A DNA stretch of 64,000 nt from Chrysomallon squamiferum (Eukaryota > Mollusca > Gastropoda > Neomphalida > Peltospiridae). The position numbers were made by a program, and so were the translations under genes. The notes beneath the pieces were generated by a model that saw only the letters and a program-made list of their open reading frames with translations, had not been told where the DNA came from and searched no databases. Shown here piece by piece: positions 1 through 12,700 of the stretch. Each line of letters starts with the position of its first letter. Within the stretch, counting starts at the first letter, position 1. Where the stretch lies: assembly GCA_012295275.1 (NCBI GenBank), contig CM022675.1, forward strand, positions 14,279,463 to 14,343,462, given 5' to 3'.

Positions 1-119
1 AGAAGGAGGTAAAACAGAAAAATAATATACTTTTTTATTACAAATATATATATACATACATATCTATAATTTGGTTTACAAAAATAATAAATAATTTTTA
101 TATGCCTACAAAAGAACTG

Positions 120-375
120 CTGGATTTGACTCTTGTAGAAAAGTAACTAATATTTCTGGTTCATTCATTATGAAAGTAACATTTCTTATTTATTTATTTA
201 TTACAAAGGTAATATTTTTCTGATTCAATCATCATAAAGTAACATTTCTGATTCATTCATTACAAAAGTAATATTTCTGATTCATTCATTACAAAAGTAA
301 TATTCCTGATTCCTTACAAATGTAAATACTATTCCCAACTCATTACAAAACTAATATTTCAGATTTTTTTTGCAA
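120..375 (+). repeat. Degenerate minisatellite before CUB exon 1
   Basis: About six imperfect copies of a roughly 35-40 bp unit around 'attcattacaaaagtaatat' fill the intron and end close to the exon 1 acceptor at 404. Several copies end in a tttcag- or tttctg-like string. Confidence 0.75.
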
Positions 376-404
376 AAAGTAATTTTCTTTGTTTCTTTGT
401 CTAG

Positions 405-1231
405 GATGTGGAGGAAACTTTACCACCCCACAAGGAATGATAGTATCCAAGAACTATCCAGACAAGTATCCAGCGTATACTGACTGTGAGTGGTTGATCA
501 CTGTCCAGACAGGACAGTCAGTCACACTGACGTTTCAAGACTTCAGTGTTTCTTCATGGAGAGGCTGCCAAGATAACTACGTTGCAGTGAGTGTGCTTTT
601 CTTGTAGATTTATGATTCTATCCATAACTAGAACTATGATGATCATTATAATTATGATTCTGAATGTGATAATTATGATGTATGCACATGATGATTATGA
701 TTTTGAGTAAGATGATGATTACTATTTTGTGTCTTGTGATAATGATTTTGAATTTGATAATTATAATGAATGAACAAGATGATTACAATTTTAAAGATCA
801 AGATCATGATGTTAGGGTTGAAAATGATGATGATTAACATTTTGTGATCATGATGTTAGGATTGAACATGATTAAAATTTATATTGTTATGATGATAACA
901 TGATGATTACAGATTTCAGTATGATGATGATAATAACAAGACTGAACAAGGTGATATTAATGCCTTTGAATAAAATAAATGTTAATATTAAATTGCCCAT
1001 TTTCAAATATTATAATAATTATTTAATATTGTTTCTTGACATTAACTGTTCATGTGTGCAATGTGTAGGTCTATGATGGGCCAGACTCAACGTACACACA
1101 ACTGACAAAGTCTTGTGGGACATCTCTTCCGTCACCCCGAGTCATCCAGTCCTCTTCTAATCAGATGTACATCATCATGAGAATAAACAGCACACACGTC
1201 GCCAAAGGCTTCAAGGCAAAATATGAAACAG
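405..1231 (+). CDS. CUB domain 1 of window (exons 1-2)
   Basis: Exon 1 is 405-586 (enters in phase 1, leaves in phase 0 at GCA|gtgagt). Exon 2 is 1069-1231 and ends in phase 1. The translation starts CGGNFTTPQG and has NYPDKYPA, C-E-W, C-Q-D-N-Y and VYDGPDS. It ends GFKAKYET. All four canonical CUB cysteines are present. The acidic residue usually found in the FxxFxxE position is missing (FQDFSVSSW), so a complete calcium site is doubtful. The coding gene continues upstream of 405 through a phase 1 intron. Confidence 0.9.
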
Positions 1232-1338
1232 GTAAAAATTAAATCTTAAAATTTTCAATGCTTTTCTTTTCTTTTTTCTTTTTTTAAGCCTTTTAAAACC
1301 TGTTTCCATGTTATTAAAAAAATTAATAATAATAAAAA

Positions 1339-1371
<33 letters not shown>

Positions 1372-4300
1372 ATGTCACTGCAGATATATGACAGTTGGCC
1401 ATTTTTGACAGGTTTGCTTTTTGTTCATAGTTCATGATAATAGTTGATTGTTTGTACCTTTCTAATTCATAACTGCACCTGTATTTCTTGAGTATTAAAT
1501 GATGTTTATTTCAGGTTGTGGTGGGTCAAGAAATGCTGATGTTGATGGTGTCATTTTCTCCCCTAACTATCCACAGGCATACTCACCATATCTGAACTGT
1601 ACCTGGGTGATTCAGGCATCTCAAAGCAGTAAGAGTTTACAATACATTACATGAATGTTATTGTTTACTGGTGTAAATCATGCATCATTTTAGATGACAT
1701 AGTTAGTATGTTTCATGGACAGAAGTATTGTTAATATTAACTTTGTCTTTTAGTTATATGAGTATTATTTTAAGTTACATTACTTTTATAATCCATTGCT
1801 TATTATTAAAATATATTTTGGAGCACAATGGTATATTTATATTAAAATAAATTGTTTTTTATAAGGTAATATTATAGTATATTAAATTACATTCATATTA
1901 AAATAAAATAAATTTGATATTATTAAGTATATTTCAGTATTAAATTACATTCATATTAAAATAAATTTCACATTATCAGGTAATATAGTTTATAAAATTA
2001 CATTTATATTAAAATACATTGTTTATTATCAGCTAATATTATAGTATAGTATATTAAATTATATTCATATTAAATTAAACTGTATTTTATCAGGTAAGAA
2101 TTAAAGTTTATTAACTTAGATTTATATTAAAATTAATGTTCATATTATCATGTGATATTAAACTATATTAAATTACATTTATATTGAAATTAATGTGCAT
2201 ATTCTCAGTTAATATTAAACAATATTAAATTACATTTAATATTAAAATTATGGTATATTAAATTATAAGTTTATTTGTGGTGACAGTTTGTTTTATTTAT
2301 TTTCAGGCGACAAGGTCACGCTGACATTCACACACATGGATATTGAAAGGAGTCAAAGCTGCTCCGCTGACTTCGTTAGTGTTCTGGATGGAGACGATGC
2401 TGACGCCCCCGCAGTGGGTGGGAGTCCACTGTGTGGCACGACGGTCCCAGCGCCAGTCGTGTCGCAGGGAAACAGCTTGGTCGTCACGTTTAATTCAGAC
2501 GCGACGATACAGAAAACAGGGTTCAGAGCAACGTACACAAAGTCACTGTCCAGTGAGTTTAAGTTGTCTTCTTTCCATACATTTAAATGTGCTGTGTTTT
2601 AATTTTCTTTATTTGAAATATAAATGTTTTTTGGTTTTTGTTTTCTTTTTAAAATTCAAAAGTGTTCTATTTTAATTACCTTTTTTAAAATTCAAAAGTT
2701 CTAGATTTCATTTATTTAAAATTTTACTGATATTTTAAATTTAAATGTATGAAGTTTTTGTTTTCTTTTTTAAAAAGTTATATTTTAGTTTTCTTTGATT
2801 AAAATTTAATTTCTCTGTATTTATTGTCTTTCATTTAGCAAAGATTAACATTTTGTGTGAACTGTTTAATACACCAATCTACAAGCAGATAAAAAAAAAA
2901 AAATAAACAATAAAAAAAATTACCAGGTTAAAAAGGAGTCTGCAATGAAAAATAAAAAGTAACAAAATAAATACAAACTTGTTTTTGATCAGTATTTTCT
3001 GATTTACAGTCAACACAAAGGTTGTTTTTTTAATAAAATTATTATTCTGAATCTCCTACATTTTCACACCAGAAGTTGAAACTGTTGTTATTTTGGTGTA
3101 ACTTTGTTTTAGGCTGTGGTGGAGATTTCACACCAGAAGTTGAAACTGTTGTTATTTTGGTGTAACTTTGTTTTAGGTTGTGGTGGAGATTTCACACCAG
3201 GAGTTGAAACTGTTGTTATTTTGGTGTAACTTTGTTTTAGGTTGTGGTGGAGATTTCATTGAAACTGTTGTTTTTTTGTTTTAGCTGTGGTGGTGGATAA
3301 AATTGTTATTTTGGTGTAACTTTGTTTTAGGTTGTGGTGGACATTTTCACACCAGGAGTTGAAACTGTTGTTATTTTGGTGTAACTTTGTTTTAGGTTGT
3401 GGTGGAGATTTCACACGAGAAGTTGAAACTGTTGTTATTTTGGTGTAACTTTGTTTTAGGTTGTGGTGGAGATTTCACACGAGAAGTTGAAACTGTTGTT
3501 ATTTTGGTGTAACTTTGTTTTAGGTTGTGGTGGAGATTTCACACCAGGAGTTGAAACTGTTGTTATTTTGGTGTAACTTTGTTTTAGGCTGTGGTGAAGA
3601 TTTCACACCAGGAGTTGAAACTGTTGTTATTTTGGTGTAACTTTGTTTTAGGTTGTGGTGGAGATTTCACAGCTGAGAGTGGAACTCTCGTGAGTCCATC
3701 GTATCCTAATGGCTACCCTGCAAACACCGAGTGTGTGTGGACAATGCACGTTTCTCCTGGAAACAAGATCCTCATTTCCTTTAGGTAAGTCACTGACAAA
3801 CCTCTGAGTTTTATTTCTTTGAATGTTGAGCTGATGTCACAGTAAAAACTTAAACAAATGCTCTTTTTTGTTGATTTGTGCAAATTTTTGAATATTCTTA
3901 ATACAGACATGTACCAGAAATGCTAACATTCATTAGTTCTTTATTAATGCCACCCTGGATCTTTTTCTAGAAAATCTTTTTAAATCTAAATTTGTGCTGT
4001 AATTTCCAAAGTCCATTCACAAGATAAAAAGTAATGTAAATATTACAATATCCTGTTAAATAACAGGCTTATAAAAAATTAATTTGATTATTTCTACATT
4101 TTGTAATGATATATTGGAGTTTTCACTTTAAAAAAAAAACCAACACTCAACCCCCCAAAAAATATAATTTCTACAGGATACTTTTGTAAAAGTATCTGGA
4201 GTATTAAACAGATCAGTCCAGTCATTTCTGAATTACAGTTTATATTAAACTGTTCCACCATATTGGATACCAGGTTTGTTTTTGATTCATTCCTCTGTTT

Positions 4301-6309
4301 TATTTACAGTGTGTTTTCATTACAGTGTGTTTTCATTACAGTGTGTTTTATTTACAGTGTGTTTTCATTACAGTGTGTTTTATTTACAGTGTGTTTTCGT
4401 TGGATACGACAGTTGATCCTAACTGCAATGGTGATTATGTTGAGTTGAGAGCGGGGAAATGTGTCAGGTCGCGTGATTGGTCGGTACTGCTCAAACAACA
4501 GACCGTCAAACATCACCGCTTTTCACGGAATATGGATGAAGTTCAGGTCAGATGGTCAAGGGACTGGGCAGGGATTTTCAGCCACTTACAACTTCGGTAA
4601 GTCTTTTATTTTCAGCCACTTACAACTTCGGTAAGTCTTTTATTTTCAGTTCTTTTTATAATACAAATACATATATAAAACATATCATTTTATAACTGTT
4701 ATACTTTATTATATACAAAGACTGGTAGTCATAATTTAAATAAAACAATATCTTGGAATACATACACCAGTATATGTACCTGTCAATGTGCAATGAAGTG
4801 TATTAACACTTTCATAATTACTGGGGTCATTTTTATTTTAATAGATCATTCAAAAATTTTAATTCATAATGTTTTTCTCTTTTTTTTTCCATTCAAAAAC
4901 ATTTGCTTTAAAAATATTTAATATTGTTTCCATTTAAAAACAAAAATGTACTTTAAAAATTATTTTATATATATTTTTCTGACTAAAATTTTAAAAAATG
5001 TCTTTCCTCTTTAAAAATATTTAATTTTCTTTCGAATAAAAATAAAAAATTCAACTTTGAATATTATTTAATTTTTTGTTCTACCTTTGAATTATTTAAT
5101 GTTTTTCTTCTTTAAACAAATTTAATTTTTTGGGGACTTTCAAAACATATTTAATAATTCTTCCATTTAAAAATAAAAAAATTTCAACATTAAAAATAAT
5201 TTTATGAATATTTTTTCTCCATTTAAAATTTCTTAATGTTTTCGTTTTTAAAAATATTTTCTATTTACTCTATCAAAACAATTCTACTTTAAAAAAAAAA
5301 TTTCTAGTTTCAAAAAAATATTTTATATTTCTTCCTTTTTGAAAAAAAAAAAAAAAGTCTGCCATAAAAAACATCTTATATTTTTTCAACAGTCACCAAA
5401 TTTTAAAGTCTTTCTTCTTTAAAAATATTTTGTATTTTCCACCCTAGTTTATGGAGGATCTCTGACAGGCAGATCAGGACAGTTAGCCTCGCCTCTGTAT
5501 CCTAACCAGTATCCACACAGGGCGCACTACACCTGGACCATCACAGTACCGATCGGAATGAACATCCGAGTATCCTTTGTGACCTTTGACATTGAAAGTG
5601 GAAGTCCAACTACCTGCTTTTTCGACTTTCTTGAGGTGTGTATGGATTTGTGGTTTTGAGGTTTGAAAAATTCATGAACTGGATTTCATTCTGACATGTA
5701 AAATAACTTGTATTATTGAATAATTAGGACTAGTTTCCTTTTGAAATGGAGCATTGAAGCTGATTTAGAAAAATATACAATTTAATGTTTAGATAATATA
5801 AGCATATTTCATAATTATTTCATTAAAGGCATATTACTGATATATTTCAAAATTATTTGATTAAATAACCATTATTGATATGGTTCAAAATTATTTCATT
5901 AAATTCACAGTAACTATAATGTCTTTATATTTCACAATTAATTCACCTGCATGTCTTTCAATTTATAATACATCTACACAATCATTGAAAACATTTGTTT
6001 TCCTAAATAAGTAAGTTTTGAAATCTGTATCTGGAGTATGAAATATATATATATATATATATGTGTATGTGTGTTTGTGTGTGTGTGTGGTTCCACATTT
6101 GCACACAAATATAAATAATATATAAATAAATATATATGTGTATGCATGCATGTATGTATGTATGTATGTATGCATGTATGCATGTATGTAAACATGTATG
6201 TATGTATGCATGCATGCATGTATGTATTTATATATTTATGTGCAAGAGTGTTTATATTTCATGCAAGCTAAGCAATTAATATTTATTATTATTATTATTA
6301 CTATTATGA

Positions 6310-6340
<31 letters not shown>

Positions 6341-8245
6341 TATTACTATTATTATTATTTGTTATTATTATTATTATTATTATTAGTAGTAGTAGTATTA
6401 CTATTATTATTATTACTGTTATTAGTATTACTATTATTACTATTATTATTATTACTGTTATTATTATTACTAATATTACTATTACAGTTATTATTATTAC
6501 TAATATTACTATTACAGTTATTATTATTACTAATATTACTATTACCGTTATTATTATTACTAATATTACTATTACTGTTATTACAGTTCAGAGACGGGGG
6601 ACTGCCTACAAGTCCACTGATTGGCTCATTCTGTGGTCCTAATCTTCCCTCGTCGTTTCTGTCGACATCGAATCAGCTCTTAGTCACGTTTGTCACAGAC
6701 CGCTCTGTGTCTGGGGGGGGTTTTCTTTTCAACTGGCAGGCTACGTCAGAGGTTCAAACAACACCAACTACACCAGCAACAACTGGAACTCCAAGTATGC
6801 AAAACTTACACAAAATTACATTTTACAATCTACATTCAAAATAAAGCATATTTTATTATCATTATGTCTTAATTTTGTTATGTTTAGTATTAAAAAATCA
6901 TGACTTCAGCCATTTTGAAATAGAACAAGGGACAAAGTTAGTTGTGTTATGTACAGAGGATATAAATAAACAAATAAATAAATAAATAAATAAAAATAAA
7001 TTAAAAAGTTAATGTCTGTATTATACTTATTAATATAGTTAAATTATTAATTTAATTAATTAATTTAATTTCTGTAATCTCCTCTGTTCATCTTATTTGA
7101 AAACTTACTTCAGTACCAGGGTGTGGTGGGGAGCTGGTTGCCACTGGAGACTATCAGACTTTCCAGTCCCCTGGTTATCCAAGCAGTTACAGGAACCGTC
7201 TCAACTGTGTTTGGCACATAACAACAACTGCCGCCATCAGTCACATCGTCATCAACATCACTGACATTGACTTGGAAGGAGGGTACACATGTCCTTATGA
7301 TTCTGTTACAGTTTATGATGGTAAGTGAATGAATGAATGAATATGAACTAATGATATCTGAGAATTATTAGCTACAGAGATATGTGTTCCTGTACAGTGA
7401 CATTAGCTATGTGTTCACAGATAGGTTTTCTAGCACAGAGAAAATTAGATATGTGTTCTAGTTCAGTGATATTAGCTATGGGTTCACAGTTGAATGATGT
7501 TAGATATGTGTTCTGAATGATGTTAGATATGTGTTCTAGTTGAGTGATATTAGATATGTGTTCTTGTACAGAGATATTAGATATGTGTTCTAGCACAGAG
7601 ATATTAGCTATGTGTTCACAGTTGAATGATGTTAGATATGTGTTCTAGCACAGAGATATTAGATATGTGTTCTAGTACAGTGATATTAGATACTGTGTTC
7701 TAGTACAGTGATATTAGATATGTGTTCTAGTAGAATGATATTAAATATGTGTTCTAGTACAGAGATATTAGATATGTGTTCTAGTACAGAGATGTTAAAT
7801 GTTTTTCTAGAAATCTGTTCTAGATAGAATTCTTGTTAGATATGTTTATTCTAGAAAAGTGATATTAGATATATGTTCTTGTACAGTGATATTAAATGTT
7901 TATTCTAGAAAAGTGATATTAGATATTGTGTTCTAGTACAGATATATTAGATATTGTGTTCTTGTACAGTGATGTTAAATGTTTATTCTAGAAAAGTGAT
8001 ATTAGATATTGTGTTCTTGTACAGTGATATTAGATATTGTGTTCTTGTATAGGTGTTGATACTCATGGACAGTTACTTGGGTCATTCTGTGGCCGGTCCG
8101 GAGACATTGTGTCCTCTAATACTGACAAAGTGACCATCACATTTGTAACAGACAGCTCAATTACTGCATCAGGATTTTCCATCAGTTACAAATCAGGTTC
8201 TTGTCTTTTTTATGTTTTAAATTCTGTCAGAACATGTCTGATTGT

Positions 8246-8321
<76 letters not shown>

Positions 8322-9706
8322 CTCACGTATAGATGTATGTATATTCTTTAGCACACACCTATACAAATTCAGAAGTATACACATGCAAACATACTAATTA
8401 AACATGAACATACATATACACACAGACTCTCTTGCAGACACACTCATGCACATTGACAAATACACACACTTTTTTTTCAAAATATTTAACTGCTAATTAC
8501 TATATCAAAAATATTTCACTTTAAACAACAAATTTAAAATATTTCTATCCAATTATTACTTCCTTTCTGTAAGAATGTGGGCAGGCTATTCAACACCAGG
8601 AATCTGGAGTGATACAAAGTCCAAATTACCCTGACAACTACCCAGCCAATCAGAACTGTTCCTGGTCAGTGACAGTTCTCCGAGGTAGGACAGTGAGAGC
8701 TCGCTTCAACACAACGTTTAACATCCCCAGTACTTCAGCCTGCGACACCGATTATGTCATGGTTTGTTTTACTACTATGTTTGCAAATATTTATATAAAT
8801 GGTTTATGATAACTAATTTTTAAATAATATTTTCATATATGATAGATTGTGAAATCTTGTTTTTTAAATAATATTTTTATATATAATGGTTTGTGATAAC
8901 TTATTTCTTTAGAATATTTTTATATATAATGGTGTTTGATGACTTATTATTACTTTGTAAATAATATTTTTGATGTGTGTGTTTTTATTTATATATCCAT
9001 TTATTTCTCATTAACTTTCTGGATATTGATTTAAATACCATTTATTTTTTTGTTTATATATATATATAAAGTTACTATACAACTATTTGCAGTAAAAAAA
9101 TGTCATACATATTTATTAATTAATTTATTTCTTTATTTTGTTTGATGTTTCATTACTTATAATAATTTTTTGTTTGTTTCTTTATTCATAATTGTTTATT
9201 TATTATTTGTTTCATTATTTATAATTATTTCTTTATTTATGTATCTTTCTTTGTTTTTTACTTTTTAATTAATTAATTTGTTTTATTATTTATTTATTTA
9301 TTTATTTTGCAGCTTTTAAATGGTGGTGATGCCAATGCTCCACCTCTTGGTAACGGTACAAATGAAGGAAACATTTTGGGCCACTACTGTGGTAACAGGG
9401 CTCCAGTTTCCATGGAAACCAGCAACAACGGGCTCTTTCTCAACTTTGTTTCTGATGGTTCAGGGTCTGGATCTGGCTTTCAGCTGATATTTCAGGAAGT
9501 GACAATGACCTGCGGAGGTCACTTCCGCCTGACCCAGCAAGAAACAAGTGGCATTTTCACGTCACCCAACTACCCGGACAATTACCCACCCAACGTCGAC
9601 TGTGTCTGGGTCATTGTGGCCCCATCCTTAAAGCGCATCCAAATTGACTTCAGCCATTTTGAAATAGAACAAGCGATAAGGTCAGCTGTGTTATGTACAG
9701 AGGATA

Positions 9707-9741
<35 letters not shown>

Positions 9742-12700
9742 AAAAATAAAAAAATAAAAGAATAATAAAAACAAATAATAAATAAATAAATAAATAATAA
9801 AAATAAATTTAAAAATAAAATATAAATAAATAAATAACAGGTAAATAAATGAAAATAATAAAAATAAAAATAATAAATATAAATAAATAAATTTAAATTA
9901 AGAAATCTTTCTGTTTTTGAGTTCATTTCTCATTAATCAGATTGTTATTAACATACTGAATTTCTATTACTGATTCAGGTTGTAAATTTTATTTTCTTAA
10001 TATTAAGGAAATATTGCATATTGTTATTATTGTTATTGTTGTTGTTATGAATACTGATGATTATTGGTTACTAATATTATCATTATCATCATAAATACTA
10101 TTAATATTATTATTATCATTGATATTAATACTGATACGAATACTCCTTCCAATACTACTACTACTACTACTAAAATATTACTAGTAGTAGTAGTAGAGGT
10201 ATTTTTTGTTGTTTTGCTTAGTCTCATCACTGATATCATATTTAATGTTAATATTAACATACTTAGTGCATCACTAAAACTAGATTATTATAAATCAGTC
10301 TTTTAAATTACAGCTGTCATTATGATTATGTTGAGATTCGAGATGGTGGGACAGAAAACGCCCCGCCCCTAGGCAGTAGGCTGTGTGGGTCCACATTACC
10401 CAATACCCAGGTTTCGACAGGCAATGTGATTTATGTGAGGTTTCGTACAGACAGTGGGTCCACATTACCCAATTGGTACCCAGGTTTTTGCTACATTGGC
10501 AATTTGTTATTTACATTTAGGCTTTACATTTATTTACAGTTATTGTTACATTTACTGCTTGCTATTCTATTGGTAAGTTACATTTATTTACTGTTATTGT
10601 TACATTTACTGTTTGCTACTCTATTGGTAAGTTACATTTATTTACTGTTATTGTTACATTTACTGCTTGCTACTCTATTGGTAAGTTACATTTATTTACT
10701 GTTATTGTTACATTTACTGCTTGCTACTCTATTGGTAAGTTACATTTATTTACTGCTGTTATTTACTGTTACATTTTTATTTACTGTTATTTATTTACTT
10801 GAATTTATTTACTGCTACTGTTACATTTATTTATTGCTACTATTTATTTACTACATTTTTATTTACTATTTACTGTTATTGTTACATTTATTTATTGTTG
10901 TTATTTACTGCTCACTATTCTATGTTACATTTATTTACATTTATTTTACTGCTTGTTATTTTATTTACTACTATTGTTACATTTATTTACTACTATTGTT
11001 ACATTTATTTTTATTTTTACCTTTATTTACTGTTATAGATTGTTAATTCTATGGTAAATTACATTTATTTACTGTTGCATTTGTTTACTGTTATTGTTAC
11101 ATTTACTGTTTTGCTTTATTTACTGTTATTGTTACATTTACTGCTTGCTTCTATAGTTAAGTTTTGTTTACTTTTATTTTACTATTCTTTATTGTTACAT
11201 GTATTTCAGCTGTATGTGGAGGAAGACTGAGTGGTAGGCAGGGTGTGATTACAAGTCCCAACTTCCCAAACTTCTACGACGCCAACAACAACTGTGAATG
11301 GACAATAACAGCACCGACCGGTCACTTCCTGACTTTTACATTTTTACAGTTCAATGTGGAGCAGAGTGCAAACTGTTCAAGTGACTATCTGGAGATCCGC
11401 GACCTCAATGCCACAGGTGAGAGCTGTGTATGTTCATACATGTTTGTGTTTGTTCATACATGTGTGTTTGTTCATACATGTGTGTTTGTTCATACATGTG
11501 TGTGTATGTTAATACCTGTGTGTATGTTCATACGTGTGTGTATGTTCATACATGTGTGTGTTTGTTCATACATGTGTGTTTGTTCATACATGTGTGTGTA
11601 TGTTCATACATGTATGTGAATGTTCATACATGTGTGTGTTTGTTCATACATGTGTGTATGTTAATACCTGTGTGTATGTTCATACATGTATGTGTGTATA
11701 CGTTCATACATGTGTGTGTATGTTCATACATGTGTGTATTTGTTCATACATGTGTGTTTGTTCATACATGTGTGTGTATGTTCATACACCATATATAATG
11801 TAACAAATCAAGCTGATTCTAGAACCTTGGACTTTATACAGTCTGTTTTATCTTTCACTGAAATTATGTAAACAGGGGTTCATCCATTTCAGGCCCTCAA
11901 ATACAGTCACTTATAATCTTAAACTTGACACAGAGTGCAAGTCCCATCAAACCAGTGTGCATCTGCCCTCACCTGAGTTTGATGTGTTCTCTGTAGACAT
12001 TTCACACCTTCCAGTATTAACAGGTTTTTAGGGAAAACTACTGGATATATAAATATTAGTTATATAAACTGTTCACTTATGGCATAGCCCACTGTATATA
12101 TATATCTGTTTTACATTGAGCATATACATACATATGCCAGTTTTATGTTGTGTAGTGTGTTGTTCATGAGTACATATTTATTTATATACTTATGTTTATA
12201 TCAATGTGTGTCAGTGTATTTTATATTTATGTCACATATGTAGATCTATATGTGTGTTATGTGAATGTGTTTATATGTATTATCTTTGTCTATATGTATT
12301 TTATTGGTATATTATATATCTGTATGTTATCTATAATCACTGTATGTTATTTTAATCACTTTAATACTTTTTGGGACAGATCTGTTTTTCAATCAGTTAT
12401 CTATTATATATATATACATAGTTTGGTACACAGATGTACACACTCTCTCTCTGTATGTAACTGGAGACTTGAATTTTATTTTTCTGATGATAATTAATTT
12501 GCCAGGTACTCTGTTGTATCATGGATGTGGTATTGGGACTCATCAAGTTACAACATCAGACAGCTACGCCTATGTACACTTTGTTTCCAATGGCAACATA
12601 CAGAAACCTGGCTTCAAACTCAGATTCACAGCCAGTGTGGAAGGTATGACATTTATTTTAACAGAAACATTTGTATACATACATTATACATACATTATAC

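Noticed and set aside
3068-3651. CRISPR-like regular array (64-bp period)
   Set aside because: Whole unit is repeated with no unique spacers; it is a minisatellite in a eukaryotic intron.
4390-4596. Use of an upstream 16-bp acceptor copy to rescue the exon 6 frameshift
   Set aside because: Adding 16 or 32 bases reaches a stop before the G run, and 48 keeps the original, still broken, frame.
6359-6586. Long Leu/Val-rich open frame leading into exon 8
   Set aside because: It is translated TTA repeat; only 6587-6794 is coding.
7372-7596. Minus-strand frame with repeated EHISNI-like peptide
   Set aside because: Antisense reading of the 27-30 bp minisatellite; no exon signals.
10500-11046. Leu/Tyr-rich membrane-like open frame continuing exon 13
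   Set aside because: Produced by the 54-bp and related repeats; unlike any CUB end, and phase does not fit exon 14.
11430-11803. Cys-rich secreted-peptide-like frames (VHTCVC repeats)
   Set aside because: All three frames are open because the GT-rich minisatellite lacks stops; no gene signals.
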